Of a DNA stretch of 64,000 nt, positions 8,785 to 18,395 are shown in pieces. Both the position numbers and the translations under genes were made by a program. Source of the stretch: Chelativorans salis (GTDB taxonomy: Bacteria > Pseudomonadota > Alphaproteobacteria > Rhizobiales > Rhizobiaceae); NCBI RefSeq assembly GCF_025336525.1, contig NZ_JAOCZP010000003.1, forward strand, positions 620,001 to 684,000, given 5' to 3'. The notes beneath the pieces were generated by a model. That model ran no database searches. It saw only the letters and a list, made by a program, of their open reading frames with translations, and was not told the DNA's origin. The stretch's first letter is position 1. Each line of letters begins with the position of its first letter.

Positions 8785-9486
8785 AAGGAGCCCCGTGCGC
8801 GCTTCCGGTTCGGCGAGCCCGCGCGGCTCGTAGACATGGCGGTGGAGAAAGAAGCCGGTCAGCGCGAAGGCCTGGGCGAGCGCTTCACCGTCGCAGCCCG
8901 TCTCGCCGCCCGCCAGCAGGAACGCCGGCAGCGGCAAAAGCTTGTCGCGCCACGCCTCCCCCGCCTCACGGCTGGCCGCCCTGCCCGTCTTCGGCGACAC
9001 ATAGGCGAGGTCCTCACCGCTTCCCGTCAGCGCGCATCGGGAAAGGTCGAGGCCAAAGCCCAGTTCCTCCAGAACGGCAAGCTCGAAGCGGGCGACCAGC
9101 GGGCCGGCCACGGCCGCGTCGTCGAGATGGGCGGAGACGACGCGAAGCGTCTCGAAGAGGCCGGGGTGCGGGTCGCGCTCGGGCAGAAGGCGCAAGTGGG
9201 CGGCCAGCACCTGGATGCCGTAGACGGCAACAGCCGAATCGAGGAGACGGGCGGCGTTCAGCTCCACCGGTTCGACCTGAAAGGTGCCCAGATGCTCGTC
9301 GAGCCGCGCGCGCCAGGTGATTTCCACCCGGTTGCCCGGCTGCAGGACGGGCTGCATCTTGCGCGAGCGGCCGCCGCGCACGAGACCGAGATGGCGCCCG
9401 TGGGCAGTCGTCATCACCTCCAGGATGGCGCTGGTCTCGCCATGCCGGCGGGTGCCGAGGATGATGCCTTCGTCGTGCCATTCCAT
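8737..9486 (-). CDS. recO: DNA repair protein RecO
   Basis: Recombination mediator that helps load RecA with RecR and anneals single strands. It is 249 aa. The OB-fold N-terminus begins [18 protein letters not shown], typical of alphaproteobacterial RecO, and a conserved hydrophobic core follows ([19 protein letters not shown]). It is last in the rnc-era-recO run on this strand, 18 bases after era. Its 3' end overlaps the convergent antitoxin remnant. Confidence 0.93.
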   Translation of the reverse strand: MEWHDEGIILGTRRHGETSAILEVMTTAHGRHLGLVRGGRSRKMQPVLQPGNRVEITWRARLDEHLGTFQVEPVELNAARLLDSAVAVYGIQVLAAHLRLLPERDPHPGLFETLRVVSAHLDDAAVAGPLVARFELAVLEELGFGLDLSRCALTGSGEDLAYVSPKTGRAASREAGEAWRDKLLPLPAFLLAGGETGCDGEALAQAFALTGFFLHRHVYEPRGLAEPEARTGLLSALTRSLRQEVFPSS

Positions 9487-9504
9487 GGCACGGTTTTCCT
9501 CCCC

Positions 9505-10437
9505 TCACTCGGGGAATTCAAGGCCCATCTCTCGGAAACGCTCGGGGTCGTCGCCCCAGCCGCTGCGCACCTTGACGAAAAGGAACAGATGCACCTTCTG
9601 CTCCAGGATCGCCGCCATCTCCTCGCGCGCGGCCTGGCCGATGGCGCGGATGGAAGCCCCTTTGTGGCCGAGCACGATCTTCTTCTGGCTGTCGCGCTCG
9701 ACATAGATCACCTGCTCGATGCGCACCGAGCCGTCTTTCCTCTCCTCCCACTTCTCCGTCTCCACATGGGCAGCATAGGGGAGTTCCTGGTGCAGGCGCA
9801 GATAGAGCTTTTCGCGGGTGATCTCGGCGGCGAGCTGGCGCATGGGCAGATCGGAGATCTGGTCTTCGGGATAGTACCATGGCCCCTCGGGCAGCCTTTC
9901 GGCCAGATAGGTCATCAGATCATCGCAGCCCGAGCCGGTGAGCGCGGAGATCATGAAGGTGCGCTCGAAATCGGCCCGCTTGTTGGCCTCGTCGGCGAGC
10001 ACCAGAAGCGTTTCGCGTTTCACCCGGTCGATCTTGTTGAGGATCAGCACCTTGGGCTGGCGGACATTGGCGAGGTTGTCGAGGATGGCTTCGGAATCGC
10101 CGCGAATGCCACGCTCGGCATCGATGATCACAGCGATGATGTCGGCATCCCGGGCGCCTCCCCAGGCGGTCGTCACCATGGCGCGGTCGAGCCTTCGGCG
10201 CGGCCGGAAGATGCCGGGCGTATCCACGAATACGATCTGCGCATTATCATGAATGGCGATGCCCCGGATCAGCGCCCGGGTGGTCTGCACCTTATGGGTA
10301 ACGATGGAGACCTTGGCGCCGACCAGCCGGTTGAGCAGCGTCGATTTGCCGGCATTGGTGGCGCCGATCAGGGCGACAAAGCCGGAGCGGGTGGCGATCC
10401 CGCCACTATCCTGCGAAGGCTCGACGGGTTCACTCAT
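9505..10437 (-). CDS. era: GTPase Era
   Basis: Essential GTPase that binds 16S rRNA and matures the 30S subunit. G1 is GATNAGKST at 25-33, G3 DTPG at 72-75 and G4 NKID at 134-137. The C-terminal KH domain carries VLGHKGASIRAIG. Length is 310 aa. Its ATG overlaps the end of rnc by four bases (ATGA), the usual coupling. Confidence 0.97.
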   Translation of the reverse strand: MSEPVEPSQDSGGIATRSGFVALIGATNAGKSTLLNRLVGAKVSIVTHKVQTTRALIRGIAIHDNAQIVFVDTPGIFRPRRRLDRAMVTTAWGGARDADIIAVIIDAERGIRGDSEAILDNLANVRQPKVLILNKIDRVKRETLLVLADEANKRADFERTFMISALTGSGCDDLMTYLAERLPEGPWYYPEDQISDLPMRQLAAEITREKLYLRLHQELPYAAHVETEKWEERKDGSVRIEQVIYVERDSQKKIVLGHKGASIRAIGQAAREEMAAILEQKVHLFLFVKVRSGWGDDPERFREMGLEFPE

Positions 10438-11153
10438 GACGCTTCATCCAATGGTTCCCAAACGCCCTCGCGCACCAGAACCTCGGTGGCGGCGGCCTGT
10501 TCCGCCTCGCGCTTGGAGCGGCCGCGGCCGCTGCCTTCCGCATAGCCGGCGATCTCGACTGCCACGGTGAAAATGGGGTCGTGGTCAGGTCCGTCACGCC
10601 CATCGATCCGGTAGACTGGCGTGGCACCGGAGGCCCGGTGCGCCCATTCCTGGAGGGCCGTCTTGGGATCGCTGCGCGCCGCACCTGCCGCCTTCGAACG
10701 TTCTGTCCAGTGGGTGCGAATGAAGCGGCTTGCCGCTTCCAACCCGTTGTCGAGGTAGATGACGGCGATGAGCGCCTCCATCACGTCGGCGCGCATGTTG
10801 ATCTGCTTTGTCGGGGCGCGCGAGCGCAGGTCGCTGCCGGTCCGTATCAGCGTATCCAGGCCCAACTCGTCGGTGATCGCGGCGAGCGTATCGGCGTTGA
10901 CCAGCGCGTTGAGGCGCACCGAAAGCTCGCCCTCCGGCGCCTCGGGAAAGGTCTCATAGAGCATTTCGGCGACGACGAGGCCAAGCACCCGGTCGCCAAG
11001 GAACTCCAGCCGCTGATAGTCGACACCCGCCTTGCTGCGCGCGCTCGAATGCGTGAGCGCACTTTCCAGGAGGCGCGCGTTGCGGAAGGCGACGCCGGTG
11101 CGCTGTTCGGCCGCCTCGGCCAGCCGCTCTCCCGTCAGACGCTTGGCTGCCAT
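10434..11153 (-). CDS. rnc: Ribonuclease III
   Basis: Double-strand-specific endoribonuclease for rRNA and mRNA processing. The catalytic signature QRLEFLGDRVL is at 47-57, with acidic residues Glu50 and Asp54. The C-terminal dsRNA-binding domain starts near residue 165 (DPKTALQEWAH) and ends with the usual KREAEQAAA helix. Length 239 aa. It is 10 bases downstream of lepB and overlaps era by four bases. Confidence 0.97.
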   Translation of the reverse strand: MAAKRLTGERLAEAAEQRTGVAFRNARLLESALTHSSARSKAGVDYQRLEFLGDRVLGLVVAEMLYETFPEAPEGELSVRLNALVNADTLAAITDELGLDTLIRTGSDLRSRAPTKQINMRADVMEALIAVIYLDNGLEAASRFIRTHWTERSKAAGAARSDPKTALQEWAHRASGATPVYRIDGRDGPDHDPIFTVAVEIAGYAEGSGRGRSKREAEQAAATEVLVREGVWEPLDEAS

Positions 11154-11163
11154 GGCCTTGCCG

Positions 11164-11913
11164 CTAATCGACCCAGGTGAAGAAGCGCGTGGGGCGGATT
11201 TCGGTCGGCCACTTCCAGATCTCCAGGGGGCTGACGCCGCCGGCGATGGAGAAGAAGATGATGTTGGCGCGGCCGACGAGGTTCTCCGCCGGCACGAAAC
11301 CGACGGAGAAGCGGCTGTCGGTGGAGTTGTCGCGGTTGTCGCCCATCATGAAGTAATGCCCCTCGGGCACGACGAATTCGCGCGTGTTGTCGCCGACGGA
11401 GTTGGGCGACAGGTCGAGCGTCTCGTAAGAAATGCCATTGGGCAGCGTCTCGCGATAGACATCGACCGGCCGCGTCATCTCGGTGATGTCGGGATTGTCG
11501 ATCTCGCCGACCTTTTCACGCTCCACCGGTGCATCATTGATGTAGAGCTGGCCCTCGCGCACCTGGATGCGGTCGCCCGGCAGGCCGATCACCCGCTTGA
11601 TATAGTCGAGCGAGGGGTTGGGCGGGAACTTGAAGACGACCACGTCGCCACGCTCCGGCTCCGAGCCCCAGATCCGCCCGGAAAAGATGGGCGGCGAGAA
11701 GGGAAGCGAGTAGCGGGAATAGCCGTAGGCCCATTTGGTGACGAACAGATAGTCACCCTCCAGCAGCGTCGGACGCATGGACCCCGAAGGGATGGAGAAA
11801 GGCTGGAAAAGCAGGGTACGGATGACGAGTGCCAAGAGCAGCGCCTGGACAATGACGCTGACAGTCTCGCCAAGACCGCCTGATTTTTTCCGGGATTTGT
11901 CGGCCACGCTCAT
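11164..11913 (-). CDS. lepB: Signal peptidase I
   Basis: Inner-membrane serine peptidase that removes Sec and Tat signal peptides. The catalytic Ser45 is in PSGSMRPTL and the general-base Lys106 in YIKRVIGLPGD. The later GDNRDNS box is also present (FMMGDNRDNSTDSR). One N-terminal membrane helix spans about 19-37. The ATG at 11913 was chosen because GAGGA precedes it; an upstream ATG at 11946 adds 11 unlikely residues. Length 249 aa. Confidence 0.94.
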   Translation of the reverse strand: MSVADKSRKKSGGLGETVSVIVQALLLALVIRTLLFQPFSIPSGSMRPTLLEGDYLFVTKWAYGYSRYSLPFSPPIFSGRIWGSEPERGDVVVFKFPPNPSLDYIKRVIGLPGDRIQVREGQLYINDAPVEREKVGEIDNPDITEMTRPVDVYRETLPNGISYETLDLSPNSVGDNTREFVVPEGHYFMMGDNRDNSTDSRFSVGFVPAENLVGRANIIFFSIAGGVSPLEIWKWPTEIRPTRFFTWVD

Positions 11914-12026
11914 GTCGTCCTCGGTTCGGGGCAGCGGGCCGAACATCTCCGCGGCCCTTTTTGCGATTCGTCTTATCGGCTCATACCGCTCACGGCAATG
12001 CGCTCACGCACGCGTGTTGCCCTTTG

Positions 12027-12428
12027 TCACACGTCCGCAACGGCTTCAATGATGACGAAAGCCTGAGCCAGGGGGAAGTCGTCGGTGATGGTCACGTGAA
12101 CGAGCGCCTTATGGCCGGGCGGCATTATGGCTTCGAGCCTGGCCGCCGCGCCCCCGGTCAACTGCATGGTGGGCTTGCCGCCCGGCAGGTTCACCACGCC
12201 CATGTCGCGCCAGAAGACACCGCGCGACAGGCCGGTGCCAAGCGCCTTGGCGCAGGCCTCCTTGGCGGCGAAGCGCTTCGCGTAGGATGCCGCACGCTCG
12301 TGCCGGCGGTCCGACTTGGCGCGCTCGATCTCGGTGAAGACGCGATGGACGAACCGCTCGCCGTGACGCTCCAGCGTCCTTTCGATGCGGCGGATGTCGA
12401 TGAGGTCACTACCAAGGCCGATAATCAT
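12027..12428 (-). CDS. acpS: Holo-[acyl-carrier-protein] synthase
   Basis: Transfers 4'-phosphopantetheine from CoA to acyl carrier protein. The Mg-binding Asp8 (GLGSDLIDI) and Glu57 ([12 protein letters not shown]) are both in place. Length 133 aa is normal. It lies between DUF2062 and lepB on the same strand, as in other Rhizobiales. Confidence 0.95.
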   Translation of the reverse strand: MIIGLGSDLIDIRRIERTLERHGERFVHRVFTEIERAKSDRRHERAASYAKRFAAKEACAKALGTGLSRGVFWRDMGVVNLPGGKPTMQLTGGAAARLEAIMPPGHKALVHVTITDDFPLAQAFVIIEAVADV

Positions 12429-12434
12429 GAAACC

Positions 12435-13019
12435 TCAACCCGCCATCGCGCTGGACTGCTCAAGCGCCCGCCGCCGTGCCTTTTCGGCCAGGCGCTTGCG
12501 CCGCTGCTCGCGGAAGGTGACGGTGCCCCAGCGCGTGAGGATGTAGACAGCGAGGCCTACGACGAGGCCCAGAGGCAGCGAGCCGACCGCCATCGGCTTC
12601 AGGAAAGGCTGCCACAGGCTTGAAAACTCCATGTGCCACAAAAGATGACCGATGTCCCTCGGTCCAATGCCGGTCGGATGGCGGCCGTAGAGGATGAGCT
12701 TGCCGAGCTCCAGCGTGGCCCCCCAGATGAAGGGAAAGGTAAGCGGGTTGCCGACGGCGGTGCCGATGGCCGAGGCCACCAGGTTGCCGCCGATGATCCA
12801 GGCAATGGCTGCCGCGAGCAAGAAGTGGAACCCGAGAAATGGGGTGAAGGAGGCGAAGACGCCTGCAGCGATGCCGGCGGCGATCGCATGCGGCGTCGCC
12901 CGCAGCCGCAGCGCACGCTTTACGAAATATTGAGCCGAGCGCCAGAACGAGCGCCGGGGCCACACCAGCATCCTCACTCGCTCGCCAAGATCCACGCTTT
13001 TCCTTCGTTTGAACAGCAT
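12435..13019 (-). CDS. DUF2062 membrane protein
   Basis: A 194-aa inner-membrane protein. The DUF2062 core is visible: ATPHAIAAGIAAGVFASFTP, then hydrophobic helices and the GNPLTFPFIWG motif. A basic C-terminal tail (REQRRKRLAEKARRR) is presumably cytosolic. It ends six bases before the acpS start. Function is unknown in the family; the location inside the era-rnc-lepB-acpS run is conserved in alphaproteobacteria. Confidence 0.88.
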   Translation of the reverse strand: MLFKRRKSVDLGERVRMLVWPRRSFWRSAQYFVKRALRLRATPHAIAAGIAAGVFASFTPFLGFHFLLAAAIAWIIGGNLVASAIGTAVGNPLTFPFIWGATLELGKLILYGRHPTGIGPRDIGHLLWHMEFSSLWQPFLKPMAVGSLPLGLVVGLAVYILTRWGTVTFREQRRKRLAEKARRRALEQSSAMAG

Positions 13020-13239
13020 CTTCGTCTACCACACCCCACGGGCCATTTCGGCCAGCGCTCCCCGGGGCCGAGCATAAGCCGCTCCTGTTAACAGGGTCTT
13101 CCACAATACGGCCGCCAAGGGTTTTGACCTCTTATGTAATGTCGGATCGTGCAAGGAAAACAGGCAACCTGCCACGCGCGCCGCAAAGGCCGCGTTTGCA
13201 GCTCCAATAGCGGGGGCTGGAGGCGGAAATGAGGCTCCG

Positions 13240-15489
13240 CTACCCATTCACCCGGCGCACGTCGCTCACGCAGGCCGTCTCCTTGAGCTGGGAGACAAGG
13301 CGGTTCAGGTGCTTCAGGTCCCAGACCTCGAGATCGAAGATCATCTCGGTGAAGTCGGGTGCGGTGCGCCCCATGGAGAGCGTGTGGATGTTGGCGTCGT
13401 TGGTGGCGATCACCTGGGCGATGCTGGCAAGCGACCCCGGCTCGTTGATGGCGGTGATCGAAAGGCGCGCGGGAAAGCGCTCCTTCATGTTCTCGTCGAT
13501 GTCCCAGCGCACGTCGATCCAGCGCTCCGGCTGGTCGTCGAAGGCGGTCAGCGCCGGCGACTGGATGGGATAGATGGTGATGCCGGAGCCCGGCTGCAGG
13601 ATGCCGACGATGCGGTCGCCCGGCACCGCCCCCTCCGGGGCGAAACGCACCGGCAGGTCACCCGACACACCCCGGATCGGCAGCGCTCCGTTTTCGCCGG
13701 CGGCAGGCCCGTCCTTGCCCTTGTCCTTGCGGCTGCGCCGTGAAGAGCGGCCTGGGATCTGGAACAGCATGCCGGCGGCATTGCGCAGGTTGAACCAGCC
13801 CTCCTCACGCGCCTTCGGGCTCTGGGTGACGCGTTCGTCCTTGTAATCAGGAAAGACCGCATGGACGACGTCCTGCGACGACAGTTCCCCGCGCCCGACG
13901 GCCGCCAGCACGTCCTCCACGTCCTTGCGGGCAAGCCGGTGCAGCACCGGCCTCAGCGCATCCTTGGCGTAGGTCTTGCCGGCGCGCTCGAAGGCGCGCT
14001 CCAGAATGCGCGCGCCAAGGCCGGAATACTGCTTGCGGATGGCATTCTTGGTGGCGCGCCTGATCGCCGAGCGCGCCTTGCCGGTCACCACCACCGATTC
14101 CCAGGCCGCCGGCGGCACCTGCGCCTTGGAGCGGATGATCTCCACCTCGTCGCCATTCTTCAGTTCCGTCATCAAGGGCATGATGCGGCCGTTGACCTTG
14201 GCGCCGACGCAGGTGTCGCCGACATCGGTGTGAACCGCATAGGCGAAATCGATGGGCGTGGCGCCGCGCGGCAGGGCGATCAGCCTGCCCTTGGGCGTGA
14301 AGCAGAATACCTGGTCCTGGAACAGCTCCAGCTTGGTGTTCTCCAGGAAATCTTCCGGATTGTCGCCCTCCGACAGCGCTTCGATGGTGTGCCTGAGCCA
14401 TGCATAGGCATTGGTGTCCTTGGAGATCCGGTGGCCGGGGCCGTTGGGCTTGGAGCCGAAATCCTTGTAGAGCGAGTGCGCGGCAACCCCGTATTCGGCG
14501 ACGGTGTTCATCTCGCGGGTGCGGATCTGCAGCTCAACGCGCTGGCGCGACGGCCCGACGATGGTGGTGTGGATCGACCGGTAGTCGTTCTGCTTGGGCG
14601 TCGAGATGTAGTCCTTGAAGCGCCCGGGCACCATCGACCACGTGGAATGGATGGCTCCCAGCGCGCGATAGCAGTCGTCCACGGTGTCAACGACGACGCG
14701 GAAGCCGAAGATGTCGGAAAGCTGCTCGAAGGAGAGTGCCTTGGTCTCCATCTTGCGGAACACCGACCATGGCTTCTTCTGGCGGCTCTTCACCGTCGCC
14801 TTGATCTTGTATTTCTCGAAAAGCTTGGCGAGCGCCTCCTCGATCTCGGAGATGACGCCGCGATTGCGCTCCAGAAGGTCGGCAAGCCGTTCGGTGACCG
14901 CGTGGAAGGCCTCCGGGTTGATATAACGGAAAGCCAGTTCCTCCAGCTCCTCGCGCATGTCCTGCATGCCCATGCGCCCGGCCAGCGGCGCATAGATCTC
15001 CATAGTCTCCTCGGCGACCCTCAGCCGCTTGTGCACCGGCACGTGGTCGAGCGTGCGCATGTTGTGCAGACGGTCGGCCAGTTTGACGAGGAGCACGCGG
15101 ACATCCTCGGAGACGGCCAGCAGCAGCTTGCGCAGGTTCTCCGCCTGTGCGGCCTTGGTGGAGACGAGGTCGAGCTTCTTCAGCTTGGTCAGGCCCTCGA
15201 CGAGGCGGCCGATATCGGGGCCGAACAATTCGTCTATCTCGGCGCGGGTGGCCGAGGTATCCTCGATGGTATCGTGCAGGAGAGCCACCGTGATAGTCGA
15301 CTCGTCCAGATGCATGTCGGTGAGGATGGCGGCGACTTCGAGCGGGTGCGAGAAATAAGGATCGCCCGAGGCGCGCTTCTGGTGGCCATGCTTCTGCATG
15401 GCATAGACATAGGCTTTGTTCAGGAGCGCCTCGTTGACGTCAGGCTTGTAGCGCTGCACGCGCTCGACAAGCTGGTACTGACGCATCAT
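13240..15489 (-). CDS. rsh: Bifunctional (p)ppGpp synthetase/hydrolase Rsh
   Basis: Makes and degrades (p)ppGpp, the stringent-response signal. The N-terminal HD hydrolase is intact (YFSHPLEVA near 45-53 and LLHDTIEDT with His72-Asp73). The synthetase domain follows (DIFGFRVVVDTVDDCYRALG and KDYISTPKQNDYRSIHTT), then a TGS domain around 400 and a C-terminal ACT domain. Start ATG 15489 (MMRQYQLVERVQRY) has GAGGAG upstream; the frame extends only seven codons further. Length 749 aa. rpoZ is immediately upstream. Confidence 0.96.
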   Translation of the reverse strand: MMRQYQLVERVQRYKPDVNEALLNKAYVYAMQKHGHQKRASGDPYFSHPLEVAAILTDMHLDESTITVALLHDTIEDTSATRAEIDELFGPDIGRLVEGLTKLKKLDLVSTKAAQAENLRKLLLAVSEDVRVLLVKLADRLHNMRTLDHVPVHKRLRVAEETMEIYAPLAGRMGMQDMREELEELAFRYINPEAFHAVTERLADLLERNRGVISEIEEALAKLFEKYKIKATVKSRQKKPWSVFRKMETKALSFEQLSDIFGFRVVVDTVDDCYRALGAIHSTWSMVPGRFKDYISTPKQNDYRSIHTTIVGPSRQRVELQIRTREMNTVAEYGVAAHSLYKDFGSKPNGPGHRISKDTNAYAWLRHTIEALSEGDNPEDFLENTKLELFQDQVFCFTPKGRLIALPRGATPIDFAYAVHTDVGDTCVGAKVNGRIMPLMTELKNGDEVEIIRSKAQVPPAAWESVVVTGKARSAIRRATKNAIRKQYSGLGARILERAFERAGKTYAKDALRPVLHRLARKDVEDVLAAVGRGELSSQDVVHAVFPDYKDERVTQSPKAREEGWFNLRNAAGMLFQIPGRSSRRSRKDKGKDGPAAGENGALPIRGVSGDLPVRFAPEGAVPGDRIVGILQPGSGITIYPIQSPALTAFDDQPERWIDVRWDIDENMKERFPARLSITAINEPGSLASIAQVIATNDANIHTLSMGRTAPDFTEMIFDLEVWDLKHLNRLVSQLKETACVSDVRRVNG

Positions 15490-15609
15490 GGGCGGCTTCT
15501 CCTCATACACAAAACATGCGCCGCGTCAGCCACGCGGCGCATATCGACGTTGCATCGGCAGGATAGGCCTGTGCGGACCGCCGCGAAAGAGCGCGGGCCG
15601 TGCGGACGA

Positions 15610-16005
15610 TCAGAAATCGTCGCTCTTCTCCGGGGGCACGAGCCCCTCGATGCCGGCAAGCAGCTCTTCCTCGCTCATGCGGTCGAAGGACACGCTTTCC
15701 TCTTCCGATGCCTCGGCTTCCGGCGCGGCTTCGGGCTGGTCGGCGATGACCGGCAGGTCGGCCTCCGGCTCGTCCACCTCCACATGCTTCTGCAGGGAGT
15801 GGATAAGCGCCTCCTTCAGGTCGCCGGGCGACAGCGTCTCCTCGGCGATCTCGCGCAGCGCCACGACGGGATTCTTGTCGTTGTCGCGGTCGATGGTGAT
15901 CTGCTCGCCCTGGGAGACCTGGCGCGCCCGGTGGCTGGCGAGGAGCACGAGGTCGAAGCGGTTCTCGACCTTGTCAATGCAGTCTTCAACGGTGACACGG
16001 GCCAT
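15610..16005 (-). CDS. rpoZ: RNA polymerase omega subunit
   Basis: Small RNA polymerase subunit, 131 aa. The conserved N-terminus is [32 protein letters not shown] and the core includes [20 protein letters not shown]. The C-terminus is a long acidic tail ([15 protein letters not shown]), as in related alphaproteobacteria. It lies 120 bases upstream of rsh on the same strand, the usual pairing, since omega contributes to the ppGpp response. Confidence 0.96.
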   Translation of the reverse strand: MARVTVEDCIDKVENRFDLVLLASHRARQVSQGEQITIDRDNDKNPVVALREIAEETLSPGDLKEALIHSLQKHVEVDEPEADLPVIADQPEAAPEAEASEEESVSFDRMSEEELLAGIEGLVPPEKSDDF

Positions 16006-16304
16006 TGTCTGCCCCTTTCATTGCACAAAACTTGCGGGAAAACCTGCGGGGTCATTAGCTTTTCCGGATGCAAAATACAAGGCTTCCATGCGAGATGCGA
16101 CGAGCCGCCGCCTCATCTGCCTGTCATGCCGGATCGACATTCACGCAAGCTTGATAATTTTTCACCCACTATAACTAATTTGCATTGGCATGATTACAAG
16201 TCCGCACTATGTCAACGGATATCTGAACCATTCGGCGCCGGCTGTGTTAAGTGGCGCCACGAGCTATTCCTGCGCAGCCGATTGCCACGAAGGATATTTG
16301 TACC

Positions 16305-16889
16305 ATGTTCGATCCACGCGAAAAGATCGCTATGTTCATCGACGGCGCGAATCTTTACGCCACATCACGCGCTCTCGGATTTGACATAGACTACCGCAAG
16401 CTGCTTTCCAGCTTCCAAAAGCGTGCCTATCTGCTCCGCGCCTACTATTACACCGCTCTGGTGGAGGATCAGGAGTACTCTTCCATCCGTCCGCTCATCG
16501 ACTGGCTCGACTACAACGGCTACAAGGTGGTGACCAAGCCCGCCAAGGAGTTCACCGATTCCACCGGCCGCCGGAAGATCAAAGGCAACATGGACATCGA
16601 GCTGGCGATCGACGCGCTCGAGCTCGTCGACGTGGTGGACCATTATGTGCTGTTCTCCGGCGACGGCGATTTCCGCACGCTGGTCGAGGCCTTGCAGCGC
16701 AAGGGGCGTAAGGTGAGCATCGTCTCCACCATCCAGTCGCAGCCGCCGATGATCTCCGACGAGCTGCGCCGGCAGGCGGACACCTACATCGACCTCGCCT
16801 CGCTGCAGGCAGACATCGGGCGTGACCCGTCCGAACGTCCCATTCGCCGCAACGAGCCGCACGATTTCGAGCCCAACGACGCCGAATGA
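16305..16889 (+). CDS. NYN-domain protein, LabA/DUF88 family
   Basis: A 194-aa PIN-like NYN protein, a putative ribonuclease or RNA-processing factor. Acidic catalytic residues are visible: Asp13 in MFIDGANLY, Asp in KGNMDIELAIDAL and the SGDGDFRTLVEAL motif. Start ATG 16305 was chosen because it puts MFDPREKIAMFIDG at the N-terminus and GAAGGA precedes it; the frame opens earlier at 16251 without support. The gene is divergent from rpoZ. The C-terminal 25 residues are charged and probably disordered. Confidence 0.88.
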   Translation: MFDPREKIAMFIDGANLYATSRALGFDIDYRKLLSSFQKRAYLLRAYYYTALVEDQEYSSIRPLIDWLDYNGYKVVTKPAKEFTDSTGRRKIKGNMDIELAIDALELVDVVDHYVLFSGDGDFRTLVEALQRKGRKVSIVSTIQSQPPMISDELRRQADTYIDLASLQADIGRDPSERPIRRNEPHDFEPNDAE

Positions 16890-16900
16890 GCCCTAGCCCG

Positions 16901-17155
16901 TATTTCTCACACTCCTTGCGCCCTGCGTCGCATTGTGGCGAGACGGATGCGGGTAAAAGGCGCGCAGGGCGTATCGGGCATACGTTCAAGCGGCTTTCGC
17001 CCGTAGGCGGCCGCCAGAACGCGACCCTTCGGGCCAGCCGAGAATGGTGACAGTGTGCGTCGAATGGCTTGGGCGATCGACCACATCGCGCCGCGCCGTT
17101 CTCCTACTCTGTCGCCATTCTCGGCTGGCGCAGGGAGCAAGGAGTGTCAGAAATG
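16901..17155. repeat. Nested palindromic repeat upstream of UDG
   Basis: Two nested pairs of inverted arms. The outer pair is 16902-16927 and 17129-17154 (26 bp, two mismatches); the inner pair is 17033-17053 and 17109-17129 (21 bp, one mismatch, core CCATTCTCGGCTGGC). The right outer arm contains the AAGGAG ribosome site of the next gene, and its last base abuts that ATG. Element-like palindromes of this type recur in Phyllobacteriaceae, in my recollection. Confidence 0.85.
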
Positions 17156-17806
17156 CGGACTGACGCCGAGCCGCCCCGGGACTGCTCCCATTGCCCGCGT
17201 CTGGGCGCCTTCATCGCCGGTTGGCGCGAACGCGAGCCGGCATGGTTCAACGCGCCGGTGCCCACCTTCGCGCCGGCTGGCGGCGACGATGATGCGCGGC
17301 TCCTCATCGTCGGCCTTGCGCCGGGCCTGCGCGGCGCTAACCGAACCGGCCGCCCCTTCACCGGCGATTTCGCCGGCACGCTTCTCTACGAGACGCTGAC
17401 CCGCTTCGGCTTCGCGCACGGCACCTTCGATGCACGCCCCGATGACGGGCTGGAGCTCGTCGACGCGGCCATCACCAACGCCGTGCGCTGCGTGCCGCCG
17501 GAGAACAAGCCAGTGGGCAGCGAGATCAACACCTGCCGCAAGCACTATCTCACGCCCACGCTCGAGCGCTTCACCAATCTCGAGGCAATCGTCACGCTCG
17601 GCACCATCGCCCACCAGTCGACGGTGCGCGCGCTAAGCCTCCCCGTCCGCGCCCTCCCCTTCGCCCACGGCGCCGTGCAGGACGCCGGCGGCATCCACAT
17701 CTTCTCCAGCTATCACTGCTCGAGGTACAACACGAACACGGGTAGGCTGACGGAGGAGATGTTCGTGGAGGTGTTTCGGAGAGTGAGGGAGTTTTTGGGT
17801 GAGTAG
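17153..17806 (+). CDS. Uracil-DNA glycosylase, family 5 (UDGb-type)
   Basis: Base-excision repair enzyme that removes uracil and other deaminated bases. The family 5 motif GLAPGLRGANRTGRPFTGD is at 54-72. Four cysteines fit a [4Fe-4S] cluster: Cys11 and Cys14 (CSHC), Cys113 (VRCVPPE) and Cys128 (NTCRKH). A late SSYHCSRYN motif also fits the family. Start ATG 17153 has AAGGAG eight bases upstream, lying inside a palindromic repeat; the frame opens earlier at 17069 without need. Length 217 aa. Its stop lies in a GAGTAGT tandem repeat. Confidence 0.92.
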   Translation: MRTDAEPPRDCSHCPRLGAFIAGWREREPAWFNAPVPTFAPAGGDDDARLLIVGLAPGLRGANRTGRPFTGDFAGTLLYETLTRFGFAHGTFDARPDDGLELVDAAITNAVRCVPPENKPVGSEINTCRKHYLTPTLERFTNLEAIVTLGTIAHQSTVRALSLPVRALPFAHGAVQDAGGIHIFSSYHCSRYNTNTGRLTEEMFVEVFRRVREFLGE

Positions 17807-17896
17807 TGAGTAGTGAGTAGTGAGTAGTGAGTAGTGAGGGAAATACTTCTGCCCTCCGAACAGAACACCCCGTCTTCACTATTCACCCCCTTACTT
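17801..17896. repeat. GAGTAGT tandem repeat at convergent junction
   Basis: Five copies of the heptamer GAGTAGT run from 17801 to 17835; the first copy contains the UDG stop codon. About 40 bases on, the complement-like CACTATTCACCCCC follows (about 17876-17889), so the spacer can fold. It separates the convergent UDG and smpB genes. The same motif recurs at two other convergent junctions in the window. Confidence 0.8.
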
Positions 17897-18370
17897 TCAC
17901 CCCTTCTCCTTCAACAGCCGCGCCTTCTCCCGCGCCCAATCCCGCTTCTTCTCGGTCTCGCGCTTGTCGTGCAGCTTCTTGCCGCGGGCGATCGCCATCT
18001 GCAGCTTGGCGATGCCGCGCTCGTTGAAGTAGAGCTTCAGCGGCACCATGGTCATGCCTTCGCGGTCGACAGCCTGGGCCATGCGGGCGAGCTCCTTCTT
18101 GGAAACCAGGAGCTTACGGCGCCGGCGCGGCTCGTGGTTGAACCTGTTGCCGGCGAAGTATTCAGGGACGTAGGAATTGATGAGCCAGAGCTCGCCGCCC
18201 TCCACGGAGGCATAGGACTCCTGGATGTTGGCTTGCCCCTCGCGCAGCGACTTCACCTCCGTGCCGGTCAGTACGAGGCCCGCTTCCAGCGTGTCCATCA
18301 CCTCATAGGCGAAACGCGCCTTGCGGTTCTCGGCAACGGTCTTGATGTTTGGGTTCTTGTCTTTGGCCAT
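17897..18370 (-). CDS. smpB: SsrA-binding protein SmpB
   Basis: Binds tmRNA and carries it to stalled ribosomes for trans-translation. It is 157 aa. The conserved N-terminal [20 protein letters not shown] and the [20 protein letters not shown] block are clear, as is the basic C-terminal tail ([16 protein letters not shown]). It lies 25 bases downstream of dapA on the same strand. Confidence 0.97.
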   Translation of the reverse strand: MAKDKNPNIKTVAENRKARFAYEVMDTLEAGLVLTGTEVKSLREGQANIQESYASVEGGELWLINSYVPEYFAGNRFNHEPRRRRKLLVSKKELARMAQAVDREGMTMVPLKLYFNERGIAKLQMAIARGKKLHDKRETEKKRDWAREKARLLKEKG

Positions 18371-18395
18371 GAAGGGGGAATGCGCGCCGGCGCCG

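Noticed and set aside
13861-16389. 842-codon open frame on the plus strand opposite rsh
   Set aside because: Antisense shadow of rsh and rpoZ in high-GC DNA; no domain or ribosome site.
17801-17835. CRISPR-like repeat
   Set aside because: Seven-base tandem units without spacers and no cas genes.
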